Positions 1 through 12,202 of a stretch of 64,000 nucleotides of DNA are shown one piece after another. A model generated the notes under the pieces. The model was not told the origin of the DNA. It searched no databases and was given only the letters and a program-made list of their open reading frames with translations. A program made the position numbers and the translations under genes. The DNA is from Coriaria nepalensis. Its lineage: Eukaryota > Streptophyta > Magnoliopsida > Cucurbitales > Coriariaceae. The stretch is taken from assembly GCA_027186245.1 (NCBI GenBank), contig CP114489.1:2797501-2861500 (forward strand), read 5' to 3'. Every line of letters starts with the position of its first letter. Within the stretch, counting starts at the first letter, position 1.

Positions 1-2000
1 CAAATTTAGATTTGATTGATCGGGTTTTTAAAATAAATAATTGAATTAGTCGGATCCCGTTATTTGTGAAGTGAATCGATCCGATTAGATTTTTCACGAA
101 TGATAATTTTGATTAACTTATTATATAAAAAAAAATAAATAGAATCAATCCATTTACTGAGTTTTCTTTTTCCCCCAATTTTTTTTTTCTTTATTCAAAA
201 TGAAATAAAAAAATAAAATTTGGATTATAATAAAAAAATAATAAAATAATAAGGAGAAAATCAATCCATGTATTTTTTTTTAATAACATGTTATACTATA
301 CAAACATGTCATGTCAATATTATTATTTAAAATTAGATTATAAAAATTAAAAAATCTTATTTAAATAAATATATATATATATATATATATAAATTAAAAA
401 AATTGATTAAAAATTACATAAAACTATAATTAACTCTAATTGATTATACTTAATTCCAAATATACCATTCTCTCTCCTGTTTTATTACAGTTTATTTTCT
501 TTTTCTTTTTTTTTTTTCAAACAAAACACCCTTCTATAATTCAATTTAACCAGAAACATCATTTTAGCTAAACTCCAATCTAAATAACAGCCATAATAAA
601 TAAAGCACAAACTTATATTTAACAATAATACATTGCAATAATGTTTTATGAACTTCATAAGGTTTAACAAAATCAAACATGTTACGACCAGTTGATTAAT
701 AATGCTAGATAAAAATATCATGTCATAATGTCATATAATAGAAGACATTCAATCCTTATTAGTAATCAGTTTAGCATCTTTTCCATCTTAGCAATAGTAC
801 CAACACACAATTATTTAGACCGCTATGTGATGGATGATAGTGAGGTGGATAATTTCACAGGGGGGGGGTCCAATTCCAAATAAACCTTAGGATATACATC
901 CGCATACTATAATTTATAAATCACTATGCCTCCTTTGCCTCTAGTACCCATTGTCGGCAAGATGGTCCACTCCACCTAACAGGATAATTATATTATATTA
1001 TATAGTTTAAATCCAAACTGAGATTATGAATTAATTAAGTAAACCGAAGTTGTATATGTAAAATTAGTTATATTTTAAAATTGGGCCTAAATCCATTCAA
1101 TATTATCGCACCACTACCCTTTAATTAGTTAATAATATTAATCAAATTATATGGCGTGTGGAGACCATCCCCTCCTTCTTGGGGTTGAATTATATGGCAC
1201 CAAATTACATAATATTTATATTGTATAATTCGGGCTATTTAATATAATTCAATATTTTTGAGTAAATTATATTGTTTATTGATAAAATAAATTTTATTTT
1301 TATTTAAGTGTATTCATTTTATAATTTATTATTTTTTGTATTAATTTAATAATTTTGAAATAATATATATAAATGTATTTCAAAATATGTATTAAACATG
1401 TCTAATTTAATAAATAATAAATAATAAATAATAATTCATTTATTTATTTATAAAATATATATTTTAACTAAAAATTTATACTCCGCCTAATTATATTATG
1501 ATATATAAATAGTTTTTTTTAAATATATTCATCTTACGTGTCATGAGGAGGGGATTGATTAAAGTTTTTTTTTTTTCTTTTCTACGACATAACTATGCTA
1601 AAATATTTCCTTATGGAATAAAGGAGAAGGGAAAGACCGAGATCTTCAATATGTCCCATTCTATATGTCCACAATTTTCGATGCTATATTTTTCACGTAT
1701 TTATTTATTTATTATTCAATTAATTAAATAAGTGTAAATGAAAAATTACTCACTACCCCGTATTTAGATTATCTATTTATTCATTAATATCAGGCCGAGC
1801 CAGGCAGCTATGAATTTGGACTGTGTGCTCATTTATACTTACTTATTTACTTTTTTTTTTTTTTTTTTTTTTTTGCGAGATTAAAAATTTCTATTTTTTT
1901 TAATGTTAAATATATTAAATATTTATATATTAATCTGAATTATAATTCATCAGTAAAAAATAATAGTTAAGTATAAATGTGGGAACGACAAAATCCAAAC
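1..2000. other. AT-rich intergenic region
   Basis: No supported gene. The stretch is dominated by A/T runs, including a TA microsatellite near 370-391 and a long T run near 1851-1874. Open frames here are short, low-complexity and have no recognisable family. A TATA-like stretch near 2008-2014 lies just before the leader of the methyltransferase gene. Confidence 0.7.
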
Positions 2001-2019
2001 TCGCCAGCTATATACACAG

Positions 2020-2756
2020 TTGCTCGCTTTTTCGCCATCATTGCAAGCTAAGAGCAAATAAGAGAGAGAGAGACGTAAACCAGTGGCAGGCGAGGGAGAG
2101 CTAGGGTTCTTCATATGTTTTCTGCCACGTCTGTTGTTATGAATTATTTTGGATTTGGATCCGAGAGGCGATTAGATCCGATTCTTCTCATTTGATTATT
2201 CATCATTGTGCTTTCGCCAACCAGAGTGGGGCTGCGAAATTCCAGAGGCAGATTTTCTTGCAGCTCTTTGATGCCATTGGTAACAGATCTGAACTCATTT
2301 TGTTTAATTGGTTTTTTCGTTTTGATCTTCGGTAATTTTTTTTTTCTATTCTAGGAACTATTATTTCTCATATTTTGGATGAAGCGAGAGTTTCTGCAAC
2401 ATTTGTTTTTGTTTTTGTTGCTTAATTTGGATTTTATCTAGGCGTGATTTGTTAGGTGAATCGAAGTTGTAGACGGAATTTTAATCATTCCAAAAGGATG
2501 GTTTGTTTTTTAGCTTAAAAATGCGAAGATTCGGACTTGAATTACGGCTCCCTGCTGTTATTTTGTTTACTAATTTCATGGATCAGGACAGATGGTTTTG
2601 GTTTTCCTTTTCTCAATTTTAGTTGCTAAAGAATAATATTGAATACTTGAGCAAACTGGCCTTTAAGATGCAGTGGTTTCCTTCTTAGTTTTGCCATAGA
2701 TCTTTTAATTTTCCAGTTCTAATGCTACAATAGCGTGGAAACTTTTCAGATGCATT
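2020..2756 (+). promoter_or_regulatory. 5' leader of PMT2-like gene, with probable leader intron
   Basis: A GA-rich leader-like segment begins about 2050. A plausible donor at 2280 (GTAACA) and an acceptor ending at 2749 (TTTTCAG) would remove one leader intron, placing the CDS start seven bases into the next exon. An ATG at 2750 precedes the chosen start at 2757 in another frame and stops at 2788, so it overlaps the start of the main frame. The intron is inferred from splice consensus only. Confidence 0.5.
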
Positions 2757-5700
2757 ATGGCTCCAAAATCAAACTCAGCCGATGGTAGGACAAGGAGCTC
2801 TGTGCAGATTTTTATTGTTGTGGGTTTGTGCTGCTTTTTCTATATCCTAGGGGCATGGCAGAGAAGTGGTTTTGGTAAGGGAGATAGTATAGCCATGGAA
2901 ATAACTAAGAATGGAGCAGATTGCAATATAGCTCCAAAATTAAATTTCGAGACACATCATGTTGGTCAGGTTGAGAGTATTGACGAATCAGAACCGACTT
3001 CCAAAGTGTTCGAACCTTGCCATCGTCATTATATTGATTACACTCCCTGTCAGGATCAGAAACGTGCAATGACCTTCCCTAGGGACAATATGATTTATCG
3101 AGAGAGGCATTGCCCTCCTGAGGAGGAGAAGTTGCACTGCCTCATTCCAGCACCCAAGGGATATGTAACTCCCTTCCCTTGGCCAAAGAGCCGTGACTAT
3201 GTGCCCTATGCAAATGCACCGTATAAGAGTTTGACTGTTGAGAAGGCTATTCAGAACTGGATTCAGTATGAGGGCAACGTATTCAGGTTCCCAGGCGGGG
3301 GTACACAGTTTCCCCAGGGGGCAAACAAATATATTGATCAGCTTGCTTCTGTGATTCCTATTGAAAACGGCATGGTCAGAACTGCCCTGGACACTGGCTG
3401 TGGGGTATGTCATTTTCGTTGAAATTTGGTTTATTACGTTAATTCTTTATCTACCATCTTTTTGCATATTTTCCTTAGATGCAGTTGTTTGTTTGTGATT
3501 TCTAGTGTTAATCCTCTCTACCATTGGTTGTCCTCTCAGGTTGCTAGTTGGGGTGCTTACCTTTTAAGTAGAAATGTTATTGCCATGTCATTTGCTCCAA
3601 GAGATTCACATGAAGCCCAGGTTCAGTTTGCTTTGGAAAGAGGTGTGCCTGCTGTTATTGGCGTTCTGGGTACCATTAAGCTGCCTTATCCATCTGGAGC
3701 GTTTGACATGGCTCACTGTTCTCGTTGCTTAATTCCTTGGGGAGCAAATGGTGAGGATCAGGACTGCAAGTATTTCCTCATTGAGGCTGATGTGTCAACC
3801 TGACCTATTTGGCATCTTTCACATTAAAATCTGAAGTTCTTGAGGTGGCATCTAAGTTTTTGTTCCCTCCCTTTTTCTTTTTCAGGTGGAATGTACATGA
3901 TGGAAGTTGACCGAGTCCTTAGACCTGGTGGGTATTGGGTGCTTTCGGGTCCTCCAATCAACTGGAAGACTAATTACAAGGCATGGCAGCGTCCTAGAAC
4001 TGATCTTGAAGAGGAACAAAGAAAGATCGAGGAAGTTGCTGAACTTCTTTGCTGGGAGAAGAAGTCTGAGAAGGGTGAAATTGCTATCTGGAAAAAACGA
4101 ATGGATGCTGACTCTTGCCGTGGCCGACAAGATGATTCCCGAGCCCCCATATGCAAATCTACTGATGTTGATAATGTCTGGTATGACTCGATATTGAGAA
4201 AACTAGGCTTCCACTCCTTAAACTATTAAAAAACTAGATTTACATCTTTCATATTTAAAGAACTATACATAAATCCTCATAACTTTTGTAAGTTAGACAT
4301 TGGTCCCTCTTTGGTTAACTTTTCTATATTGACCAACAAATTGATAACTTGGCATGCTTACTGGGCATGCCATGTCATCCAAAAGTTTGAAAATCTATTT
4401 TTTTCTTTTTAGTCACTGGAAACCACCATGGCCGCCCACCATTGTTCCATTTTCTCTCTCTTCCTATCTCTTTCTCTTATTCTCTCTCTCTCCCTCTATA
4501 TCACTCTTCTTCTTCTCTCACAAATCTTACCGTGAAAATCTGGAAAAATAAAAAAAATAAAAATATAGATCTTTGAATTTTGTAGTTTCAGTTGTGGATC
4601 TAATCTTCTATCTATCAAAGTAAAAGATTTGGCTCTACTGGATTTCTTTATTTGTGTCGCTATGATTTCATCTTAAAATCTTTATTGTTATCTCACAAAT
4701 TAATTAGATTTTTTGGCTTATAATACCGCTTGATTTTGGCGAAATTGCTTAATAAGTTGAGTTCGATCCGGATTGGGATTTTGGAATTTTGTCCCCTCTG
4801 TTGTATCTAAAAATCTGGAAATTTTCAGAGTAAGATTTGTGAGATAAGAAGAGGGATATAAGAGGAGAGAGAGAATACGATAAAGAGATAGGAAGAGATA
4901 GAGAATCGAACAATGGTGGGCGGCCATGGTGGTTTCCGGTATCCGGAAAGAGGAAGAAGATGATGGTTGAGTTGAGTGGATATATAATAAAATTGAGGGA
5001 GGAAAATAATATTTATGTAATTGAAATTAGTAAAAGAAAAAGAAAAAATAGATTTTCAAACTTTTGGATGACATGGCATACCGAGTAAGCATGTCATGTC
5101 ATCAATTTGTTGGTCAATATAGAAAAATTGACCAAATAGGGACCTATATCTAGTTTACAAAAGTTATAAGGATTTATGTATAGTTCTTTAAATATGAAGG
5201 AGGTAAGTCTAGTTTTTTAATAGTTTAAGGGGTGGAAGTCTAGTTTACTCGATATTTGATTAGAGCATTGTGGTAATTCTTATCAGACTGTTACTACCCT
5301 GGGTTATCCCTTGATGCATACTAGTTTTTCTTTCGTCCATGTTAATTCCTAAACTCTGATCATGCTTTGCATTTGTCATTTAACATTGGCTGCCTTGACC
5401 TACCAATCTAGCATACTGAAAATTAGATTCAGAGTTAAAGCTGAACTCTTTGCTGTGAAGTCCTCTTGCCTTTAAGATTCTAAAAGATTGTCGAATTGAG
5501 GGCTTCACTTTTCTGTCTCTTAATTGTATCAGGTACTCAAAAATGGAAGTCTGTGTGACTCCTCCTAATATCAATACTCAGGATGGAGTTGCTGTTGAAC
5601 TAAGGCCATTTCCAGAGAGACTTTATGCTGTCCCTCCTAGAATTTCCAGTGGGTCAGTTCCTGGGATCTCTGTCGAGACATATCAGGAGGACAACAACCA

Positions 5701-6749
5701 ATGGAAGAAGCATGTAAATGCTTATAAGAAAATCAACAGACTCATCGACTCCGGAAGATATCGCAACATTATGGATATGAATGCTGGTTTGGGAGGTTTT
5801 GCTGCTGCCTTGGAATCTCCTAAATCGTGGGTCATGAATGTGGTCCCCACTATTACTGAGAAAAATACTCTGGGTGTCATATATGAGCGAGGATTAATTG
5901 GCATTTATCATGACTGGTATATGTCTACTGGTCTATCTAATTATGTCATAGATTTCAACATCTTTCAACATGCTTAACTGGTTTAGTAATGCACTTACTG
6001 ATTCAAATAATATACTCATATTGTCACTGAGAAAATGGATTTATAGTAATGCTGATAACAATATGGTTGCGAAATAGTTGATGCAGTTCAAGCTTTTGCA
6101 TGAGCTACCTGAAGAACTGCATAAGCAAATCTTTGGAGATCTCTTCTTCAAAACCTGTCTGTTTACAAAATATGTGTTAGGTTCTGACTAATATTTATGC
6201 TCATAAGCTGACAAGCCTAGCATAACTAATGTCCATGAGTTTGTTCATTTCATTCTTATATCTTTAAGTTGGTCAATTTTTCGGTTTAGGTGTGAAGCTT
6301 TCTCCACATACCCAAGGACATATGATCTAATTCATGCCAATGGTGTTTTCAGTCTGTACAAGGACAAGTAAGCATCTCTCTAATTGCATCTACCCTTAAC
6401 AATTTGATTTCCAGTTTTATCTCACAATCTAACCAAATACAGCTGGCCATAGTTCTAATCTAACCCAAATTTCAGATGGAAAGTGCACTCTAATTTCATT
6501 TGGAAAACCAATGGCAGGTGCAAATTCGAGGACATTCTTCTGGAAATGGACAGGATTTTGAGACCTGAAGGAGCAGTCATATTCCGCGATGAAGTAGATA
6601 CCTTAATAAAGGTAAGGAAGATAGTTGGAGGGATGAGATGGGATACGAAATTGGTGGACCATGAAGATGGACCCCTTGTTCCGGAAAAGATATTGATTGC
6701 CGTGAAGCAGTACTGGGTTGGAGATGGAAACGCAACATCAGCTCGATGA
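2757..6749 (+). CDS. PMT2: PMT2/PMT14-like putative S-adenosylmethionine-dependent methyltransferase (DUF248)
   Basis: Six coding exons join in phase: 2757-3404, 3540-3750, 3886-4180, 5533-5916, 6290-6367, 6518-6749, giving 615 residues, the usual size for this family. A short cytosolic tail is followed by one membrane segment at about residues 16-35 ([19 protein letters not shown]), as expected for a Golgi type II protein. Visible family signatures are [12 protein letters not shown], the SAM-binding motif [14 protein letters not shown] (split by intron 1), [25 protein letters not shown], and the second half-domain motifs [18 protein letters not shown] and [16 protein letters not shown]. Family members (QUA2, PMTs) are linked to methylation of wall pectin in the Golgi; the exact substrate here is inferred. 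The sequence is closest to Arabidopsis PMT2 as I remember it, with PMT14 a close alternative. Intron 3 (1352 bp) carries a foldback transposon inserted five bases after the donor GT begins. Confidence 0.95.
4186..5256. mobile_element. Foldback / Mutator-like non-autonomous element in PMT2 intron 3
   Basis: The segment 4196-5246 begins and ends with long inverted arms: about 4200-4450 is the reverse complement of about 4905-5245 with scattered mismatches. For example, ACTATTAAAAAACTAG on the left is mirrored by CTAGTTTTTTAATAGT on the right. It is flanked by the direct repeat ACTCGATATT at 4186-4195 and 5247-5256. A 9-10 bp target duplication plus long inverted arms fits a Mutator-like (MULE) foldback MITE. 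There is no coding capacity; the short frames inside are pyrimidine-rich noise. Confidence 0.85.
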
Positions 6750-7159
6750 ATGCTGAAACAGAAGCTTGATTGAATCTTTTCAAGCCCTTGCCGCTCCCCT
6801 TATATATGATGGGTAGCATTTGAAGTTCCTTTTTTTTTTTTTTGTTTTCCTAGTTTTAGAACAAATGTTGAATACAAAGGTAATCATTTTGTTGATCATC
6901 TAAATCGTGATTTGTTACCAGCCAAATTGCTTGTTGGGTGAATTTGCTTGATGTAGGTCTTCTCTCAAACTTAAAATTTAGTCTAGATTCAGAAAATTTC
7001 AGTTGTCTCAAATGTTTAAATACAAAAAATTGAAGTTATTTAAGCTCCAAAATAGAATAGCGGTGGTGTATGAGATTGTAAACGCCAATTTTCATCTTCC
7101 ATGAAAATCTTTCAAATTAGTGGAGTACTCATAGAAACAAATTTTCTTTTGGGTTGTTA

Positions 7160-7325
7160 GAAATGGGCTTGGATCAGGCCCAATACCATTTTCAGCCTTA
7201 GAAATGGAAACCATTTTCTAATCTAGATGAGCTTGCCGCTCCCAACTGTAAAAACCCTAGTATTTGCCAGAGTACACTCCACTCTTTCCGTCTTCTTCAC
7301 TTTGTTCACCTGCAAACCCTAATTC
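7160..7325 (+). promoter_or_regulatory. SmB promoter with site II (TGGGCY) and telo-box motifs
   Basis: TGGGCT at 7164-7169 and its inverted partner in AGGCCCAA at 7176-7183 form a site II pair. Telo-boxes AAACCCTAG (7252-7260) and AAACCCTAA (7314-7322) follow. In plants this combination is typical of genes for ribosomal proteins and other RNA-machinery components expressed in dividing cells. The second telo-box probably lies in the leader. Confidence 0.6.
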
Positions 7326-7383
7326 CCCAATCCATCCCTGTAGAAGAGAGGAGGATTTTATCTAATCCTCTTTGACAGACAGA

Positions 7384-8223
7384 ATGTCGATGTCAAAGAG
7401 TTCCAAGATGCTCCAGTACATCAACTACCGGATGCGAGTCACGATCCAAGACGGCAGGCAACTGGTCGGCAAGTTCATGGCCTTCGATCGGCACATGAAC
7501 CTCGTTCTCGGTGACTGCGAGGAGTTCCGGAAGCTTCCTCCGGCAAAGGGCAAGAAGACGAACGAAGATAGGGAGGAACGTCGCACGCTCGGCCTTGTAC
7601 TCCTCCGTGGCGAGGAAGTCATTTCCATTACCGTCGAGGGCCCTCCACCTGCTGAGGAGTCACGTGCTAAGGCCGTGAATGCAGCAGCTATGGCTGGCCC
7701 TGGTATTGGCCGAGCTGCTGGTAGGGGTATTCCCACCGCGCCTCTTGTTCAAGCCCAGCCTGGTCTTAGTGGGCCTGTAAGAGGTGTTGGTGGCCCAGCT
7801 CCTGGGATGATGCAGCCGCAGATATCTCGCGTGCCGGTCCCACAGCTCTCGGCCCCTCCCATGAACTACCCGGCTGCCCCTGTTCTTCGGCCGCCTGGTC
7901 AGCTGCCTGGGTTTCCAGGGCAAGGTCCACCACCGCCAATGGGAAGGGGTGTGCCTCCTCCCCAATTTTCATCGGTGAGACCTGGTGGGGCCCCACCTCA
8001 ACAATTCCCCGGTCCACCACCCCAGTTTGCGCAGAGACCAATGGGCCCACCGCCTACAGGGCAGATGATGAGGGGCCCACCGCCTCCACCGAGGCCTGGA
8101 ATGCAGGCTCCTCCACCTCCTCGCCCTGGAATGCCACCTCCGCCTGGTGGTGGTGTCCCTGTTTTTGGACCACCTAGGCCTGGTATGCCACCTCCGCCAA
8201 ACCCTCAGAATCAGCATCAATAA
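7384..8223 (+). CDS. SmB: Small nuclear ribonucleoprotein-associated protein B/B' (SmB)
   Basis: Single-exon CDS of 279 residues. It is a core Sm protein of the U1, U2, U4 and U5 snRNPs. The Sm fold occupies about residues 5-90, with the Sm1 region ([33 protein letters not shown] split over residues 14-46) and the Sm2 region [15 protein letters not shown]. The C-terminal two thirds is Gly/Pro/Met-rich with repeated GPPPP and RPGM motifs, as in SmB/SmN. The start at 7384 (MSMSKSSKM) matches plant orthologues; the same frame is open for four codons upstream but has no ATG there. The intronless structure is not evidence of a retrocopy because the frame is intact and the promoter motifs are present. 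Confidence 0.97.
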   Translation: MSMSKSSKMLQYINYRMRVTIQDGRQLVGKFMAFDRHMNLVLGDCEEFRKLPPAKGKKTNEDREERRTLGLVLLRGEEVISITVEGPPPAEESRAKAVNAAAMAGPGIGRAAGRGIPTAPLVQAQPGLSGPVRGVGGPAPGMMQPQISRVPVPQLSAPPMNYPAAPVLRPPGQLPGFPGQGPPPPMGRGVPPPQFSSVRPGGAPPQQFPGPPPQFAQRPMGPPPTGQMMRGPPPPPRPGMQAPPPPRPGMPPPPGGGVPVFGPPRPGMPPPPNPQNQHQ

Positions 8224-11200
8224 TGATCCGGTTTGTCATCATTCCCTTTCCCATTCTCTTTCTCTTATGCGTGAGTTTCATGAGAAAAACGTGTTCTTAG
8301 TCTCAGAACAATCAGGTTATCGTGCTTTGAAATCCTCATGGAAATTGTAAGGACTTCTGTAATGCGAGTCCTTTAACATATGATTAGTTTTCCCTATGAA
8401 GTTATAACAGTTACACTATGCGGTATTTCAACTCTTTGAATTTTAACTTCTGGGATTGTGAAATGATGAAATTATCAATCATCGGATCTATTCCAGCTAG
8501 CTAAGTTAGGATAGATGCTGATAGTGATATGGTTGCACGGGTGAAAAGAATAATTCAGAGGCGAACATGGTCCTTTTTTTGCTCTTGCATGGTGTCCCTA
8601 ATCCTGGTAATTTTAGTATCTGGGCCAATAGTGCAAGTCAGATTGTGTTAATTTTTCTGAGCTCTGTTGTGTATTTTAGTTCTCGGGGAATTATGCTGGA
8701 TAAGCACTTAATCTAACCATTGAAGGCAGTTACCAATTGGTCAGCTTGTTGATTGAATTAATTGAATCAACGAACTATGATCATGGAACATTTAGTGATT
8801 ACCATTGTCCTGTTATGAAATATCCACTTTGTCCACTTTAGTATTTAAAAATAATAATAATTCATTGTCATTTCTATGAATCACGTCCATTCCAATTCTT
8901 TGTAAGAATTTTTACAAGCTTCATAAATTCACGAGCTTAGCATGTGGTTATTCAGATTTGGAAATAATTATTTTCAATTTGGATCTCTTGAGATAACTTG
9001 AAATTTTGTTTCATCTCACTCCCTCTTTATTTTTGTATCTAACTGGCATGAGAACAAACCAAGTTTTAAGGAGGAAAGGTGTTAATAATAAAATTTTCCA
9101 TTTTCGTGTAAACGGACAAGAAGTTAAAGATATGAAGAATTTCTGTTTCTTTGCCATGGAAGAGTCTTTAGGTAGAGATAGTGTTATGAATAAATTTCCC
9201 CAGGAGTGTTCATTTACTCTATAAATGTAGACAAGACAATCGATGACCGTCAAATTTCTCTCACATTTATGAATTTATAGCAAAACTATTTTTAATCATT
9301 TAGCTGATAGCTCCCTCCCCCATGACCTTAGACTGCTTTTTATCAGTGTTTGAAGTAATATATATTTTTTAATATTATATTGTGGTAGTAAATTCTGACA
9401 TTTCCCATACTCCTGTAGCGTTTCAATAAATTCTTTGATACCTTAAAGGCGTAAAAGAACCCGAAAAGATTGTAATTGTGGCCGTATTTGAGTATTCAGA
9501 TCTGGTCTTAGCTTTGTTATTAACGATCCAATTTTAGTGTGCAAGGAGCTGTTATAATTGTTTCAGTTTCGTTGGATATCAAAAGGATATATGTAGAGTG
9601 AGAATTTCTCAAGTTAGAGTACTCTGAATTAATTACTTGAAGGGAACATATTATGATTGTGTGTATTCGCACTAAAGATATTGGGCCTCAATGTTACGTT
9701 AGATTGGAAATTGAGCTAAATATATTATCAAGGAGATGATGTTTGGTGTGCTCATTTGCTACTATGACCATTTTTGTTAATTTAGATGCTTTTTGGCAGG
9801 ATCATAACAAATGCTTTTTTGGCGTCTTGGGCTGCTTTGTAATCCAGTCTGAGGTAGAAGATGCGGTGGATCGTTTCTTCTCTTCTCTTCTCTTCTCTCT
9901 TAGCAGCTTCATACTTTTTGATATGTGATAGTAGATAGTGGAAAAATGTTAGCACATTATGGTTCTCATTTTATATGCTGACCATTAATAGACACACCTT
10001 GATCCTTTTGTGAATTTAGCACCTTGACTCTCTCTCTCCCTCTCTGCAGCGATATAATTTCGTGATTGTTACATAACGAGGTATCTGTTTTTCAAAATGA
10101 ATGTGAGAGAACACATTAATGTGTAAATATATTTCAATTGACATTTAGAAGGAATTAGAAATTCATGAATAGAATTTATGTATTATTTTTAAATTTCTGT
10201 TTCGTATATAAGATTATGTTAAATGATATGATTTTATTTATTAATTATGGGATAATGTATGATTACGATTTATTAATAGATTTGTAGGTGATTATATTTT
10301 CCATTAACGACAAAGAGAAGCCCAGAAACGACATAGCATGTAGACTCTCCCATCTTCCGTGAACACTTAAAACAGACAAAGAAGATGAAACTTGGAACAG
10401 AAACGAAAATGACAATCAGTATATGAAATGAGAAAGCGTGAACAGATTCAACCTTCTAAATCAGAAAATCTAGTGGCTAGAATGTGATCAGTGGGACCCA
10501 CTTGGAACTGGGAGAACTGGATTATTCGAATTCCAAATTTGTCTCCAGGATTCACTTCACCTGCACGTTAGCCCCAAATAGGCCTGAGAAGATCCAGCCC
10601 ACTTATCCGGCCCAGGAGGTCTAGAAACAATCAAAGATGATTTTTCATTTCCCTCTTTTTACAGCAAAGCAAGCAGTGGTTTGAATTCTGATGCTTTATT
10701 GCCTTCGGATCCAACAATACCGATACGGGCCGGCCTCTAATCTAATGTCCCCACTGGGGGCGCCCAATACCTTAACCCACCTCCTTGTGGGCCCAGGACC
10801 CAAATGCAATGCCGTCTGCACTCTGACAAGCTGTCTTCCTACAAACTTACCTATTACAAAAACTTGGTGGCGCCGATTGGTTCGGTACTACTACTACTGC
10901 CTAGCTGGCCCCACTCCAAAAGCCCACCCCATTTTAGACTTTTCTCAGCTCACCTTACATCATCACCAAATTAATTATATATTCAGAAAAATATTTATCA
11001 TCTTAAATTATTATTTTTTTCCTTAAAAAGAATATACTAATTTTTTATTATTAAATTAATAAATATTTTAAATCTTAACAGTATTAATTTATCAAGATTA
11101 AAGTATTTACTATGTAACAAGACATGAGAAAATAGGATTTTATAAAAATAAAAATAAAAATAAAAAAGTAAGTAGATTTTCTCAAATTTATTATTATTTT

Positions 11201-12202
11201 TGTCTTTTTAAAAGAAATTTTAGTTTGTGTTTTATAGGCGTTATTAAATATAAGGATATTATTTTTTTTTTAAAAAAATAAAAAATATATTTTAAGAAAT
11301 AATTAATGAAAATTGTATTAATTACTTTACTAAATAAGAAAAAAATTAATTCCAAACTCAAAAATCAAATAATAAAAAAAGAAAAAAAAAATCGACTGAA
11401 TTAATATCAAATCCAACTGTATTAATATTTTAAATATAATTAAATATGATATAATCTAAATTAATTCGAATCAAATCAAATTGGGTCACCTCAAATATAA
11501 GTGATTGAGACCCAAATTCTTTAATTGAAATTAATTGTAAACTTTCGAGTTCGGCACTAACATGATATTTAGTTTGTGTCATGATCATGCAAAAGGGAGA
11601 CTAGCTTAAAGAAGCTCAAAGATTCCGATAAATTAATGAGAAATCGGACCACTTATTTTCTTAATCATATACATATATATATATATATATACCTACCTAT
11701 ACTATATAATATATATACTATATAATATATTCACTATACCAAATAATAAGTTTCTTAGAAAAAAAAAAAAAAAAAACGTTTCCAGTAAAAAACAACATTT
11801 CGTGACTTACTTTCAATCCACGTACGTTCTATCAATCACACAAACTCTATACATGTGACCGAAAAAAATATAACTATTCATTTCTGACGAAATTAAAGAA
11901 TTTGTCTGGGGTGACAAGAAACATGGGTCCCATCCATACTAGTATAATTAAAACCTCCTTCTGATCATCAATCGCCAATATTTTCGAAAAACTCCCCTAT
12001 AGTTACACTAATTTCTAAAATTCCCCCCCTAATATTTAATATATTTCATATAGACCCCATATTAAAGTCCTCGTTATTTATTACAGCATCAGAACCTCTG
12101 AGTACTTCTTCTGATCCTTAACACGCCTAATATTCTCTACCCAGATCTGCTTTCTGTTTTCTCATCTCAGATACAGATTCTTTCTGTCCTGTCATTCTCT
12201 TC
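8224..12202. other. Intergenic region between SmB and PKS
   Basis: The first several hundred bases are probably SmB 3' UTR. No further gene is supported; frames at 9006-9253 and 10691-11026 show no family resemblance. About 10480-10960 is less AT-rich and contains GGGCCC/GGCCCA motifs and CCACC blocks. About 11040-11800 is very AT-rich with a TA microsatellite near 11671-11691. The PKS promoter is presumably in the last 300 bases. Confidence 0.6.

Noticed and set aside
2988..3413. 141-codon minus-strand frame inside PMT2 exon 1
   Set aside because: Lies antisense to a well-conserved coding exon and resembles no family; it is a shadow of the plus-strand codons.
7425..8220. Several minus-strand frames opposite SmB
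   Set aside because: They follow from the GC-rich, proline-rich plus-strand coding sequence and have the Arg/Trp-rich composition typical of antisense shadows.
10691..11026. 111-codon plus-strand frame
   Set aside because: No family resemblance, it runs into low-complexity AT DNA at its end, and it lacks splice or promoter context.
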